NCBI GenBank assembly: GCA_003520365.1
Contig: DOUW01000037.1
Coordinates: 10,247-17,929, forward strand
Direction of reading: 5' to 3'
From: Massilia sp.
Lineage (GTDB): Bacteria > Pseudomonadota > Gammaproteobacteria > Burkholderiales > Burkholderiaceae_D
Length of the DNA: 7,683 bases
This document shows positions 6,907 to 7,683 of the stretch, piece after piece. The position numbers and the translations under genes were made by a program. The number at the start of each line of letters is the position of its first letter. The stretch's first letter is position 1. The notes under the pieces were generated by a model. That model did no database searches. It was not told where the DNA came from and saw only the letters and a list, made by a program, of their open reading frames with translations.

Positions 6907-6915
6907 TGTTTTACC

Positions 6916-7683
6916 ATGACTAACCTGTCTCAAGCAGCATCATTGAAGGAACCCGAACAGGGCAATGGTGTTTACGTTGCCTCGTTCGAGAACCTGCGCA
7001 TGACCGATGTCGAATCGGTCGGCGGCAAGAACGCCTCGCTCGGCGAAATGATCAGCCAGCTCGCCGAAGCCGGCGTGCGCGTGCCGACCGGCTTTGCCAC
7101 CACGGCCCAGGCCTTCCGTGACTTCCTCGGCCATTCGATCGACGGTGGCCCGTCGCTTGCCGACCGCATCGCGACCCGCCTGGAAGGCCTGGACATCGAC
7201 GACGTGCGCTCGCTCGCCGCCGCCGGCCAGGAAATCCGCCAGTGGATCGTCGACACCCCGTTCCAGCCGCGCCTGGAACAGGAAATCCGTTCCTACTACG
7301 AGCGCCTGGTCGCCGACTCGGAAACGGAAATGTCCTTCGCCGTGCGCTCCTCGGCCACCGCCGAAGACTTGCCGGACGCCTCCTTCGCAGGCCAGCAGGA
7401 GACCTTCCTGAACGTGGTCGGCATCGACAACATCCTGGAAGCGATGAAGCACGTCTTCGCTTCGCTCTACAACGACCGCGCGATTTCCTACCGCGTCCAT
7501 AAAGGCTTCACCCACGCCGAGGTCGCGCTGTCGGCCGGCGTGCAGCGCATGGTCCGCTCCGACACCGGCGCGGCCGGCGTCATGTTCACCATCGACACCG
7601 AATCGGGCTTCAAGGACGTGGTCTTCATCACCTCCAGCTACGGCCTGGGCGAGACCGTGGTGCAGGGCGCGGTCAACCCGGAC
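6916..7683 (+). CDS. ppsA: Phosphoenolpyruvate synthase, N-terminal part (runs off the window)
   Basis: The first 256 residues are present, open to the right edge; family members are about 790 residues. The enzyme (pyruvate, water dikinase) converts pyruvate, ATP and water to PEP, AMP and phosphate in gluconeogenesis. What is seen is the ATP-grasp nucleotide-binding domain of the PEP-utilising family: [11 protein letters not shown] (35-45), [11 protein letters not shown] (53-63), the ATP-site block [20 protein letters not shown] (143-162) and [16 protein letters not shown] (241-256). The swivelling phosphohistidine domain, with the threonine targeted by PpsR, and the PEP-binding barrel lie beyond the window. 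The first codons (ACT, TCT, CAA, TCA, TTG) are less GC-biased than the rest, as is common at gene starts. Divergent pairing with ppsR is the arrangement expected for this control module. Confidence 0.97.
   Translation, partial: MTNLSQAASLKEPEQGNGVYVASFENLRMTDVESVGGKNASLGEMISQLAEAGVRVPTGFATTAQAFRDFLGHSIDGGPSLADRIATRLEGLDIDDVRSLAAAGQEIRQWIVDTPFQPRLEQEIRSYYERLVADSETEMSFAVRSSATAEDLPDASFAGQQETFLNVVGIDNILEAMKHVFASLYNDRAISYRVHKGFTHAEVALSAGVQRMVRSDTGAAGVMFTIDTESGFKDVVFITSSYGLGETVVQGAVNPD

Larger units (their letters stand above)
6729..6915. promoter_or_regulatory. Divergent regulatory region ppsR / ppsA
   Basis: 187 bases, clearly richer in A and T than the flanking genes. Candidate -10 boxes are TAAAAT at 6796-6801 (plus, five of six, toward ppsA) and CACAAT at plus-strand 6765-6770 (minus, four of six, toward ppsR); neither has a convincing -35. 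Symmetric elements are TGCAA-N5-TTGCA (6806-6820) and GTGCG-N14-CGCAC (6768-6772 / 6787-6791). Within the latter, TGAATCG (6776-6782) matches one half of the E. coli Cra box but the other half is missing. No rho-independent leader terminator or known riboswitch was recognised. Confidence 0.45.

Noticed and set aside
6729..6917. N-terminal extension of ppsR to an ATG at 6917
   Set aside because: The extra 63 residues are not family-like and fill the whole intergenic region; the upstream ATG arises from the CATG at the ppsA start.

Overview
The window is GC-rich with strongly GC-biased third codon positions. It reads as chromosomal DNA of a betaproteobacterium, and protein wording and gene order fit the Oxalobacteraceae (Massilia-like). 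The taxonomy is an inference from style, not a database match. Five genes can be named to family level and one gene tail cannot. No RNA genes, CRISPR arrays, insertion sequences or phage genes were seen.

Left part (1-5854): after the tail of an unidentified plus-strand gene comes a minus-strand molybdopterin oxidoreductase of the FdhF/YdeP family (122-2467). Upstream of it on the same strand is a calcineurin-like metallophosphoesterase (2553-3386). A second FdhF/YdeP paralogue (3548-5854) is divergent from the phosphoesterase. Both oxidoreductases keep the Cys-His pair and the Arg expected at a formate-dehydrogenase-like Mo site. Both lack the usual four-cysteine Fe-S motif. No FdhD, electron-transfer subunit or Mo-cofactor gene is present, so substrate and partners remain unknown. 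The 85-base gap before the first oxidoreductase holds the best regulatory signal of the window: a perfect 14-bp palindrome over the -35 position, a good -10 box and an 11-bp-phased direct repeat.

Right part (5880-7683): ppsR, the bifunctional kinase/phosphorylase that switches phosphoenolpyruvate (PEP) synthase off and on, is divergent from ppsA, PEP synthase, which runs off the right edge. They share a 187-base regulatory gap. This is a gluconeogenic control pair: PpsA makes PEP from pyruvate and ATP, and PpsR adjusts its activity by reversible threonine phosphorylation.

Most of the window is ordinary core metabolism. I found no convincing new multi-gene system. The points worth following are the regulation and biochemistry of the paired YdeP-type enzymes.
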